Positions 28,503 through 36,398 of a DNA stretch of 64,000 nucleotides are shown here, piece after piece. The DNA is from JACCXG01 sp963836735. Lineage in GTDB: Bacteria; Acidobacteriota; Vicinamibacteria; Vicinamibacterales; 2-12-FULL-66-21. Location: positions 496,001-560,000 of the forward strand of contig CAWIKP010000018.1 in NCBI GenBank assembly GCA_963836735.1, read 5' to 3'. Numbering within the stretch: the first letter of the stretch is position 1; each line of letters starts with the position of its first letter. The notes under the pieces were generated by a model, which worked only from the letters and a program-made list of their open reading frames with translations, ran no database searches and had not been told where the DNA came from. The position numbers were made by a program, and so were the translations under genes.

Positions 28503-29775
28503 TCACCGACCAGACTGATTCCACGGCGACCACGGCTCGTCGTCTGGATCGAGTGCTTCCTGTGCCGGCCGAAGCGCTTCCGGCACGTGCTGCAGGTTGA
28601 TTCGCACGCGCGTCCAGGTGTGGAAACGGCCGCGCATCGCGTCGACGAGGATGTCGGCGGGCTCGAGGTGTGCCGCCGCTTCGGGATGCCGTGCTTTCCA
28701 GCGCTCGACGCCGGCGAGCGCATCTTCCTTCTTCTTCGCCCGTCCGATTTCGATCAGCGGAAATTTCGGCGTTCGCCTGCGCGATGGCTGCACGCGGGCC
28801 GGCTCGCCGGCCTGTTTCCGGTAGTGCGGCGGCCATGGCGCATCGCCAAGGCCTTCGCGCTCGTGCCGGGCGGCGAGCTCCAGCAACGAGGCCAGCGAGC
28901 ACGGGTGCGCATCCATCGTCGGCGTGCCGATCGCCGACCGCGTTGAAGCGCGCCGGCATCGTGGCCATCGTGAAGTCACGAGGATCGCACTCGTCGATCT
29001 CGTCCCAGGTGAGCGGTGCGGAGACCCGGGCGTCCGGTGTCGGCCGGACCGAATATGCCGCGGCGATCGTGCGATCCTTCGCGTTCTGGTTGTAGTCGAG
29101 GAAGACACCGTGCCGCTCTTCCTTCCACCACTTGCTCGTCGCGATGGCGGGCGCGCGCCGCTCGACCTCGCGGGCGAACGCGAGCGCGGCGCGGCGGACT
29201 TCGGTGAACGTCCATTCACGGAAGATCCGTACATAGATGTGCATGCCCCGCGATCCCGACGTCTTCGGCCAGCCCACCAGGCCGAGATCGTTGAGCGTGG
29301 CGCGGACCACGCCGGCGACCTCGCGGATCTGACTCCACCCGATTCCCGGTACTGGATCCAGATCGACGCGGAGCTCATCGGGATGATCGAGATCCTCGGC
29401 GCGCACCGGGTGCGGGTGCAGCTCGAGGCAGGCCAGGTTGGCCATCCATAGGAGCGCGGCCGCATCACGCGGCACGACCTCGTCGGCGCTCCGTCCCGAG
29501 GGGAAGCGCAGCGACACGACGTCGATCCACGGCGGGCGCGATTCAGGCGCGCGCTTCTGGTAGAAGAACTCTCCCTCGATCCCGTTGGGATAGCGGACCA
29601 GGACGTTGGGACGCCCGCCGGCGGCGCGTAACGCGCCGTCCGCGACCGCGAGGAAGTAGCGGGCGAGGTCCAGCTTGGTATAGCCGGCCTGTGGGAACAG
29701 GACCTTTCCCGGGTTGGAGATCGGCACTTCTCGATCTCCGGCCCGGAGGATCTCCTGTTGGGGCTTCGACGGCAT
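28503..29775 (-). CDS. LigD-type polymerase (PrimPol) domain protein, stand-alone (one frameshift)
   Basis: About 423 residues with one +1 frameshift near 28925 (1273 = 3n+1); the corrected join reads GDRHATMDAHPCSL. It holds the archaeo-eukaryotic primase fold of bacterial LigD: VPISNPGKVLFPQAGYTKLDL at the N terminus, catalytic acidic motif ELRVDLDPVPG, the SGSRGMHIYVRI motif and VFLDYNQNAKDRTIAAAYSVRP. No ligase or phosphoesterase domain is attached. After the usual ~300-residue domain there is a C-terminal extension (KKKEDALAGVERWKARHPEA ... TWTRVRINLQHVPEALRP). Such proteins fill gaps and add nucleotides in end joining. An AlkB-like gene lies 99 bases upstream on the same strand. Confidence 0.88.
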
Positions 29776-29779
29776 TGGA

Positions 29780-29820
29780 CATTGCCAAGATTGCCAAAAT
29801 TGCCAGGATTGCCAAAATTC
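29780..29820. repeat. Nine-base tandem repeat upstream of the LigD polymerase
   Basis: Four copies of a nonamer, on the minus strand xxTGGCAAT (TTT, CCT, TTT, CTT variants), ending five bases before the polymerase start codon. It therefore lies in the leader of that gene, where a Shine-Dalgarno would be expected and none is obvious. Confidence 0.75.
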
Positions 29821-29874
29821 TCCGGACCGCCGGCATTACTGGCACCGGACGAGGTTCGGCGCGATCCTCGCAGC

Positions 29875-30450
29875 TCACCGAAGCGTTCGGAACGTAATCG
29901 AATAGCGCAGTTCAGCGACAGCCGGAATGTGGTGCTCGCAGGCGGTGCGGGATTCGCCGGCCATCAGATAGGCGGATCGACGTTCCAGCGTGATCTGGTG
30001 CGTCGCTTTCCTGCGCCGGCCCTCCGTCCCACGCTGTGCGGAGGGGCTGACATACGGACGGAACATCATCCGGCACGCCGACAGGAGCGAAATGCCAAAG
30101 ACGATGTCGTACTGGGGAGCGTCGCGATGCCAGCCGATCGGCGCCCCGGGAGGGTATTCGTTGATCAACGCCATCGCGAACGCGTCCGCGTCCACTCCGG
30201 CGAACGCCGCCGCGCGTTCCCGCAGGGGCAGCACGAAGGGCGGCAGCGGCAATGTCTTCGTGCGGCCGGCGTCGTAGGAGCTCCCGAAGAACGCGACCCG
30301 GCGGCGGGCGACGACACCGCGCATCTCGAAGGCGGAGAACTCGACCTGCCGGATCTCGTCGATGAGCTGCGCTTCTTCTTCGGAGCTGATGAAGTCGTTG
30401 CGATAAACGAAGCCGTCAGGCAGGTCCGCGTCGAACAGCGAGGGCACCAC
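29875..30450 (-). CDS. AlkB-like 2-oxoglutarate/Fe(II)-dependent dioxygenase
   Basis: 191 residues. The double-stranded beta-helix fold is indicated by the Fe(II) triad HxD...H (GWHRDAPQYD and CEHHIPAV) and the 2-oxoglutarate-binding arginine pair in LRYSITFRTLR at the C terminus. NEYPPGAPIGWHRD is the signature of the AlkB group, which removes alkyl lesions from nucleic acid bases. ADLPDGFVYRNDFISSEEEAQLIDEI is the typical N-terminal region. Upstream of the LigD-type polymerase on the same strand, 99 bases apart, suggesting a small DNA repair unit. Confidence 0.9.
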   Translation of the reverse strand: MVPSLFDADLPDGFVYRNDFISSEEEAQLIDEIRQVEFSAFEMRGVVARRRVAFFGSSYDAGRTKTLPLPPFVLPLRERAAAFAGVDADAFAMALINEYPPGAPIGWHRDAPQYDIVFGISLLSACRMMFRPYVSPSAQRGTEGRRRKATHQITLERRSAYLMAGESRTACEHHIPAVAELRYSITFRTLR

Positions 30451-30542
30451 ACGTCAGTGTGGCATAGCTGCGAGCCCCCAGCCCCGCCCCCGCCTACGCG
30501 CTTCGCGCTACGGCGCGGCAAGCCGAGTCCCGGCCCGAACGC

Positions 30543-31130
30543 CTAAGACGGATACTTCGAATCGGCCTTGATCTCTCGAATCTGCAGGATGTGCCGCTGC
30601 GAGTGCGTCGAGATCATCAGGAACCACTGATACACGTCCATGTTTCCCTCGAGCAGCTGCCTCGATCGCAGATCGTCCGTCGTCTTTGTCGCATACTCAC
30701 GCATCGTCGCGCGCAGCTTCAGGAACTTGTCCAGCGGCTCGCGGACGTCCTTCACCTTTCCCGTCGGGACCCGCGCCTCGCCGGTGGTGGTCCGGTTGGT
30801 GCGGTCGATGCCGTACCACAGGATCGCGGCGTCGGTCGCCTCGAGCTTCTCGGTCTTTGGCGGCTGCTTCATCGAGTCGGTCAGCTGCTTCCAGTACTGC
30901 GGCTCCGCAATCGAGAGGTGCTCGACCACGTCGGTGATGGACCAGCTCTCCGGCTTCATGCGGAACCGCAGTTGTGCCTCGGACAGGCCTTTCAGCTCCG
31001 AGACCAGCCACTGTTCCGTCATCTCGAGATGCGCGAGCAATCGCTGGCGATCGCCGGTGGAGATTCCTTCAGCAGAGGACGCAGCCGGCAAAGAGGCTGC
31101 GAGGACAAGCGCAAGCAGTGTGTGACGCAC
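30543..31130 (-). CDS. Exported DinB-superfamily protein
   Basis: 195 residues from GTG 31130, chosen because it gives a compact signal peptide (RHTLLALVLAASLPAASSAEG); a TTG 36 bases upstream is possible. The mature part is a four-helix DinB bundle with the three metal-binding histidines in VVEHLSIAEPQYW and STHSQRHILQIREIK. WSITDVVEHL and NRTTTGEARVPTGKV fit the family. Bundle proteins of this type include thiol transferases and hydrolases; no activity can be assigned. Sec export is unusual but frequent for acidobacterial DinB paralogues (from general knowledge). Confidence 0.82.
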   Translation of the reverse strand: MRHTLLALVLAASLPAASSAEGISTGDRQRLLAHLEMTEQWLVSELKGLSEAQLRFRMKPESWSITDVVEHLSIAEPQYWKQLTDSMKQPPKTEKLEATDAAILWYGIDRTNRTTTGEARVPTGKVKDVREPLDKFLKLRATMREYATKTTDDLRSRQLLEGNMDVYQWFLMISTHSQRHILQIREIKADSKYPS

Positions 31131-31240
31131 GCCCGCGATACTGCTGGAGCCCGTGCCGCCGGTCAATGCCGTTCATCCCGGCAGCCCGTCATCCGTCACA
31201 AAGATTTGCATGAAAGAGCTATCAGCGATTAGCTGACAAC

Positions 31241-32326
31241 TCATCCCGGCAGGAAGAAGAAACCCAGCGACAGGATTATGTAGACCGCGAGCAGCTGCAC
31301 GCCTTCCATCCAGTTCGTCTCACCGTCGTGGGCGATGAACCCGATGCTCAGTACGGAAACGCCGATGGCAACGAGCTCGAAGGTCGTGAAGAGCAGGTCC
31401 ATTGGCTGCGGCGCGATCACGTAACTCAAGAAGACCAAAGCGGGCGCCACGAACAGCGCGATTTGCGTGGACGATCCGACTGCAATCCCGATTGCCGCAT
31501 CCATCTTGTCGTCCGCCGCCAGGACCACCGCGGAAAAGTGTTCGGCCGCGTTGCCGACCAGGGCCACGATCACGACGCCGACGAAGAGGTTGGTCATGCC
31601 GAGATCGCGGGCCGTCTCGGAAACGGACGTCACCAGCAGCTCGCTGACGACGGCGACGGCAGCCGTTGAGGCAAAGAGCAGGATCACGGCCCGCTTGACC
31701 GACATTTGGTGCCCGCCACCGGGCGCGTCAGAAGAGTCGCCGCTCCCACCGTAAAGGTCGCGGTGCGTGCGGAGCGTGAAGACGAGGCTTGCGCAATAGG
31801 TGACGAACAGCACCACGGCGATTTCCGTGTCGAGCTTGAGCTCCACGCCGCTGCCGCCGCTCCCGTGCGCCAGCCGGTGAAACACGGCCGGGACCCCCAG
31901 GCCAATGACGCTCAACAGCAGCATCGTCGTCCCCAGGCCGGCCGCGGTGCGGTTGAAGTGCTGGGTCCGATGCTTGAGGCCCCCAACGAACGCCGCGGCG
32001 CCGAACACCAGCAGCACGTTGCCGATGATCGAGCCGGTGAGCGACGCCTTGACCAGATCGATCAGCCCTTCGCGAAGCGCCAGTGCACCGATGATCAATT
32101 CCGCCGCATTCCCGAACGTCGCGTTGAGGAGCCCGCCGATGCCTCCCCCCAGCCGATCGGCTAGAACGTGCGTGGCCCGGCCGATGACGGCAGCGAGCGG
32201 CAGGATGGCCAGCACGGATGTCACGAAGATCGCGGTGTGATTCTCGGGAGTGACCCATTCGAGCACCAGAGCGACCGGCACGAACACGAGGAGCGCGACC
32301 CACGCGTAGCGGCGGAGGAACGACAT
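31241..32326 (-). CDS. Ca2+/H+ antiporter (CaX/ChaA family)
   Basis: 361 residues, with eleven or so membrane helices. The two alpha-repeats that form the ion path are plain: FGNAAELIIGALALREGLIDLVKASLTGSIIGNVLL and LVGNAAEHFSAVVLAADDKMDAAIGIAVGSSTQIALFV, each with the GNAAE motif. A hydrophilic loop between them (YGGSGDSSDAPGGGH) takes the place of the acidic helix. Exports calcium in exchange for protons at the inner membrane. The gene is single and ends 77 bases after the DinB start on the same strand. Confidence 0.93.
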   Translation of the reverse strand: MSFLRRYAWVALLVFVPVALVLEWVTPENHTAIFVTSVLAILPLAAVIGRATHVLADRLGGGIGGLLNATFGNAAELIIGALALREGLIDLVKASLTGSIIGNVLLVFGAAAFVGGLKHRTQHFNRTAAGLGTTMLLLSVIGLGVPAVFHRLAHGSGGSGVELKLDTEIAVVLFVTYCASLVFTLRTHRDLYGGSGDSSDAPGGGHQMSVKRAVILLFASTAAVAVVSELLVTSVSETARDLGMTNLFVGVVIVALVGNAAEHFSAVVLAADDKMDAAIGIAVGSSTQIALFVAPALVFLSYVIAPQPMDLLFTTFELVAIGVSVLSIGFIAHDGETNWMEGVQLLAVYIILSLGFFFLPG

Positions 32327-32403
32327 CCCGGAATAGTGCCACGAGCCGGCAGCTCGTCATCGCGCGTATAGTGGTCCCGCAAGCAAATCGAGAGGAGCTC
32401 CCG

Positions 32404-32958
32404 ATGTCGAGCTATGAAGCCGTTTCCGCCGCGCTGGTCTCCATGGCGCTTCTGGGAATGCCCATCCAGTCGCAGGAGCCGAAATCCAGCGTTCGTGAGT
32501 ACGTGACGCTGGAAGGCACCGTGGAGCGCACCGACCCGTTCTCGCGCGCGTTGACGTTGCGGACGAGTGCCAACACGACGCAGACCATCAACGTCCCACG
32601 GGAGCTCAAGCTGTTCGACGAACTCCGGACCGGCGACAGGATCACGGTGCGCCTGTCGGAGTCGGTCATCGTCGCAGTGCGCCCGGGCGGGAAGCCGAGT
32701 GTCGCCGTCGACACCACGGCGAGCGCCAAGCCCGCGGCCGCGTCCGCACAGAGCGAAGTGCTCCAGCAGCTCAAAGCGGCGGTCACGGTCGAGAGCGTTG
32801 ACCGCTCCGCGCGCGTGATCGTCTACAAGACGGCAGACAGCCGGAAAGTGATCCGGTCCGTGGCTGACCCACAGCTGCTGGAGGGTCTGAAGGCAGGCGA
32901 CGTCATCGAGATTACGTACACGCGCGAGCGGGCGATCGATCTGCAACGGGCGCGGTGA
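32404..32958 (+). CDS. Putative exported protein with two repeated beta domains
   Basis: 184 residues from the ATG at 32404 behind GAGAGGAG. A hydrophobic stretch (AALVSMALLGMPIQS) suggests export. Two related halves are visible: VTLEGTVERTDPFSRALTLRT ... LRTGDRITVRLSESV and AVTVESVDRSARVIVYKTA ... LKAGDVIEITYTRERAI. Each looks like a small beta barrel ending in (G)D-I-T/I-x-V/Y. No family is recognised. Its TGA overlaps a possible GTG start of the GH43 gene. Confidence 0.7.
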   Translation: MSSYEAVSAALVSMALLGMPIQSQEPKSSVREYVTLEGTVERTDPFSRALTLRTSANTTQTINVPRELKLFDELRTGDRITVRLSESVIVAVRPGGKPSVAVDTTASAKPAAASAQSEVLQQLKAAVTVESVDRSARVIVYKTADSRKVIRSVADPQLLEGLKAGDVIEITYTRERAIDLQRAR

Positions 32959-32978
32959 GTTCTCGTGGTACCTGTCGG

Positions 32979-34007
32979 ATGACTGCTTTCCATTACAGGG
33001 CTGCCGGCGTCGCACTGCTGGGATTTGCAACCTTGATCGGCGTCAGCCTGGGCGCCAGAGTCGATCAGGAGGTGCTCCTGCTCGACGGCGATGTCAGTCC
33101 CGTCCACGATCCGGTCGTTATCAAGGAGAAGAACACCTACTACGTGTTCTGCACCGGCGGGCGCAACGGGCAGGGTGTCATTCCGATCAGAACCTCCAGC
33201 GACATGCGGACCTGGAAAGCCTCAGGATTCGTGTTCGAGTCGCTGCCGTCGTGGGCCACGACGGAGATCCCGATGGCGCGCAACGCCTGGGCGCCGGACA
33301 TCTCCTTCTTCAACGGGAAATACCACCTCTATTACTCGGTCTCGTCGTTCGGGAGTCGGAACTCCGCAATCGGCCTGGCGACGACGCCGACACTGGATCC
33401 CGCCAGCCCCGATTACAGCTGGACAGACGAGGGCATGGTGATTCGCTCGTATCAGGATAAGGACGACTGGAACGCGATCGATCCCAACCTCGTGCTCGAC
33501 GGTGATAGTGCGTGGCTGACATGGGGCAGCTTCTGGGGCGGGATCAAGATGCGGCGCGTCGAGCGCGCTACCGGCAAGCTGTCGGCCGTCGACTCGACGC
33601 TGCACTCGCTGAGCAGCCGTTCGCGTGAGCAGCCGATCGGCGGATCGGTCGAGGCGCCCTTCATCGTCCGGCACGGGAGTCACTGGTATTTGTTCGTCTC
33701 TTTCGACCGGTGCTGTCGCGGCGCGCAAAGCACCTACAACGTCGTCGTTGGCCGCTCGGACACGGTGACCGGACCGTACGTCGACAGGAGCGGGAAGGCA
33801 ATGACCGAAGGAGGCGGCACGCTCGTAATCGAGGCGACCACACCGACCTGGCGAGGTCCGGGCCATCAGGCGATCTTCACCGAGGGCGGGAAAGACTACA
33901 TGGTCTTCCATGCCTACTTCGGCGAGGGCCGGGGCCGCGGGTCGGCGCTGCAGATTTCGACGCTCGCCTGGGAAGACGGCTGGCCGAAGGTGGGAGCGTT
34001 GCCGTGA
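32979..34007 (+). CDS. Glycoside hydrolase family 43, arabinan endo-1,5-alpha-L-arabinosidase type
   Basis: 342 residues from the ATG at 32979, which yields a signal peptide (MTAFHYRAAGVALLGFATLIG); a GTG at 32955 overlaps the previous stop (GTGA) and is also possible. Five-bladed propeller with the GH43 acids: catalytic base Asp in SPVHDPVV, the pKa-modulating Asp in WNAIDPNL, and acid Glu in GSVEAPFIV. Other marks are NAWAPDISFFNGKYHLYYSVSSFGSRNSAIG and GPGHQAIFTEGGKDYMVFHAY. Releases arabino-oligosaccharides from pectic arabinan outside the cell. Adjacent to the small exported protein and to a GGTCCGCT palindrome. Confidence 0.93.
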   Translation: MTAFHYRAAGVALLGFATLIGVSLGARVDQEVLLLDGDVSPVHDPVVIKEKNTYYVFCTGGRNGQGVIPIRTSSDMRTWKASGFVFESLPSWATTEIPMARNAWAPDISFFNGKYHLYYSVSSFGSRNSAIGLATTPTLDPASPDYSWTDEGMVIRSYQDKDDWNAIDPNLVLDGDSAWLTWGSFWGGIKMRRVERATGKLSAVDSTLHSLSSRSREQPIGGSVEAPFIVRHGSHWYLFVSFDRCCRGAQSTYNVVVGRSDTVTGPYVDRSGKAMTEGGGTLVIEATTPTWRGPGHQAIFTEGGKDYMVFHAYFGEGRGRGSALQISTLAWEDGWPKVGALP

Positions 34008-34028
34008 GCCGCGCGCCACGCACAATTC

Positions 34029-34150
34029 CGCTGGTCCGCTGGTCCGCTGGTCCGCTGGCTCGCGGGGCCGGTAGTCCGGTGGTCCGCATAACCCTTCGAG
34101 TGTTGCTCGCGGGTTATCGGTCCAGCGGACCCGCGGACTCGCGGTCCAGC
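34029..34150. repeat. Palindrome with GGTCCGCT tandem-repeat arms
   Basis: Left arm has four GGTCCGCT-type octamers; the right side has GGTCCAGCGGACCCGCGGAC and GCGGTCCAG. A short internal hairpin, CATAACCC ... GGGTTAT, lies between. It fills the space between the GH43 stop and the MutS-like start and so may influence both. Confidence 0.8.
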
Positions 34151-34181
34151 CCCCCGAATCCCGCCCGATCCAGAATGAGCC

Positions 34182-36113
34182 GTGCCACCAAGCGCCGCAC
34201 CCGAGTATCACGCCCGGATCGCCGCCCGAACCGCCGCGCGTGAGGCGCTCGACCGCATGGACGCGCGGTTCGCTCATGCGCGTCTGGCAGCCGTCGGTGG
34301 AACGATCCTCATCGCGATCGCCGTCTGGCGCAGCGTGGCGAGCGCGTGGTGGCTGCTCCTCCCCGCGGTGGTGTTCGTGTGGCTCCTGCAGCGGCACGAT
34401 CGTGTCCTGCGCGCGCGCGCGGATGCCATCAGGGGGATCAGGTTCTACGAGCGCGGGCTGGCGCGGATCGAGGATCGCTGGAGAGGAGGCGGCGAGCCGG
34501 GCGAGCGGTTTCGAGACGATCGGCACGTCTATGCGAACGATCTCGATCTGTTCGGCAGCGGGTCGCTGTTCGAACTGCTCTCGCTCGCCCGCACTTATGC
34601 CGGCGAAGAGACGCTCGCACGATGGCTTTTGACCCCTGCCGCAGCCGTCGAAGTCCGCGAGCGGCAGGAGGCGGTGCGGGAGCTCGGTCCCATGCTGGAC
34701 CTCCGGGAGCAGCTCGCCATCGCGGGAACGGAGGTTCGCGAGAGCGTTCGAACCGGCCGTCTGCTCGAGTGGGCCGAGTCTCCGCTGCCACCCTCACGGG
34801 CCCTGGCGGCGTTCACCGCGTTCTTCGGAGTCGCATGCGTCGCCGCCATCGTATACATGGCGATCGCGTCAGCGTGGTGGCCGCTTGGCCTGCTGGTGAT
34901 CTTGCAGGGGCTCGTGTTCCGGCAGCTCCGCGATCGGATCAACCGCATCGTGTCGGGGAAGGATCCCGAGGCCGCCGCCGATTTCGTTGCCGACGCCCTC
35001 GTTCACCGGACGCTCGACCTCGACGTGCTCACCGGCCTGCTGAAAACACTGGAGCGGCAACACTTCCAGGGCGCGCGGCTGCGGCAGTTACAGGCGCGCC
35101 TGAACGCCGAGGGACAGCCGGCGTCGCGCATCATCCGCCGGCTCCATCGCTACGGTGAGATCCACAGCGGAGACAAGAATGCCGCGGTCATTCCGGTGGT
35201 GTTCTTCCTGTTTGGACAGATCGAGATCGCACTGGCGCTCGCCGTCATGCTGCAGCTCCTCCGTCCGGTGATCGCGGTTTCGGTGGCGCGGTGGCGGACC
35301 CGCTACGGAGGACAGGTCCGGGCGTGGCTCGACACCATCGCCGAGTTCGAGGCCCTGACCTCGTTGTCGGCGTATCGCTACGAGCACCCGGACGATCCCT
35401 TTCCGGACATCGTGGCACCGGATGGCTCATCCGGATCCCGTGCGCTGTTCGACGGCGTCCAGCTCGGCCATCCGCTGCTGCCGGCCGACAGGATGGTGCC
35501 GAACGACGTGCATCTCGGTACCGGCACGCAGCTGCTCGTCGTCAGCGGATCGAACATGTCGGGCAAGAGCACGCTGTTACGGACCGTCGGAATCAACGCG
35601 GTGCTGGCACTGGCGGGCGCGCCGGTGCGGGCGACGTCGCTCCGTCTGTCGCCTCTCGGCGTCGGCGCGACGCTGCGCATCCAGGATTCGTTGCTGGAGG
35701 GGCGGTCACGCTTCTATGCGGAGATCACCAGGATCCGTGAACTGGCCGACATCGCGGCGGGACCGGTACCGCTGCTCTTCCTGCTCGACGAGCTCTTCCA
35801 CGGGACCAACTCGCACGATCGCCTGGCCGGAGGCGAAGGCGTGCTCCGGAGCCTCCTGGATCGCGGCGCCATCGGTTTGATCACGACGCACGATCTCGCC
35901 GTCACCGCGGTGGCCGACGCGCTGGCGGCACGCGCCGCCAACGTGCACTTCCAGGACTGGTTCGACGGAACCGAAATGCGCTTCGACTACCTCATGAAGC
36001 CGGGGCCAGTCACCCACAGCAACGCGCTCGCCTTGATGCGGGCTGTTGGGCTGGAGGTACCTTCGGTGCCTTCGGCGGTCGGGGCTCGGGACTCGGGACT
36101 GGGGACTGGGTAG
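34182..36113 (+). CDS. MutS-like ATPase with transmembrane segments
   Basis: 643 residues from GTG 34182. Two membrane hairpins are clear (TILIAIAVWRSVASAWWLLLPAVVFVWLL near residue 42-70 and AAFTAFFGVACVAAIVYMAIASAWWPLGLLVIL near 208-245), with a third hydrophobic region (IPVVFFLFGQIEIALALAVML) near 340. The C-terminal half is the MutS ATPase: Walker A SGSNMSGKSTLLRT, Q-loop-like LRIQDSLLEGRSRFYAEI, Walker B LLFLLDELFHGTNSHDR and TTHDLAVTAV. MutS mismatch-binding domains I and II are missing. It is membrane-associated, unlike MutS or MutS2, so mismatch repair is unlikely; the role is unknown. The last residues (RDSGLGTG) come from a tandem repeat that is part of the next palindrome. Confidence 0.85.
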   Translation: MPPSAAPEYHARIAARTAAREALDRMDARFAHARLAAVGGTILIAIAVWRSVASAWWLLLPAVVFVWLLQRHDRVLRARADAIRGIRFYERGLARIEDRWRGGGEPGERFRDDRHVYANDLDLFGSGSLFELLSLARTYAGEETLARWLLTPAAAVEVRERQEAVRELGPMLDLREQLAIAGTEVRESVRTGRLLEWAESPLPPSRALAAFTAFFGVACVAAIVYMAIASAWWPLGLLVILQGLVFRQLRDRINRIVSGKDPEAAADFVADALVHRTLDLDVLTGLLKTLERQHFQGARLRQLQARLNAEGQPASRIIRRLHRYGEIHSGDKNAAVIPVVFFLFGQIEIALALAVMLQLLRPVIAVSVARWRTRYGGQVRAWLDTIAEFEALTSLSAYRYEHPDDPFPDIVAPDGSSGSRALFDGVQLGHPLLPADRMVPNDVHLGTGTQLLVVSGSNMSGKSTLLRTVGINAVLALAGAPVRATSLRLSPLGVGATLRIQDSLLEGRSRFYAEITRIRELADIAAGPVPLLFLLDELFHGTNSHDRLAGGEGVLRSLLDRGAIGLITTHDLAVTAVADALAARAANVHFQDWFDGTEMRFDYLMKPGPVTHSNALALMRAVGLEVPSVPSAVGARDSGLGTG

Positions 36114-36234
36114 ATCTAGAGGCCGCTGGTCCGCTAGGCCGCTAGGCCGGGAGTGCGGGGATCGTGCGCGGACCGCGGACCAGCGGACCAGCGGACCAGC
36201 GGACTCTGGGCTGCCCCGAGCCCCGAGTCGAGCC
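36083..36234. repeat. Nested palindrome with two tandem-repeat arm types
   Basis: Outer arms: GGGCTCGGGACTCGGGACTGGGG-like heptamers at 36080-36110 against CCCCGAGCCCCGAGTC at 36216-36231. Inner arms: GGCCGCTGGTCCGCTAGGCC at 36121-36140 against GGACCAGCGGACCAGCGGAC at 36178-36200. The outer left arm encodes the C terminus of the MutS-like protein. Confidence 0.85.
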
Positions 36235-36398
36235 CTCACGTATATACGAGCATGCTCCCCCGCGTCCCGCGGCGAACGCCGTTACGGGCAGTTCTGTAAA
36301 TACGGCAGGCAAAGGCGTTAGAGCCAGGCCAGCGCTGGAACGCCAGGGAAGAAACAAGCTAGACTCGGCGCAGGTCTGAAAGGCAACCTCCACAGCGC

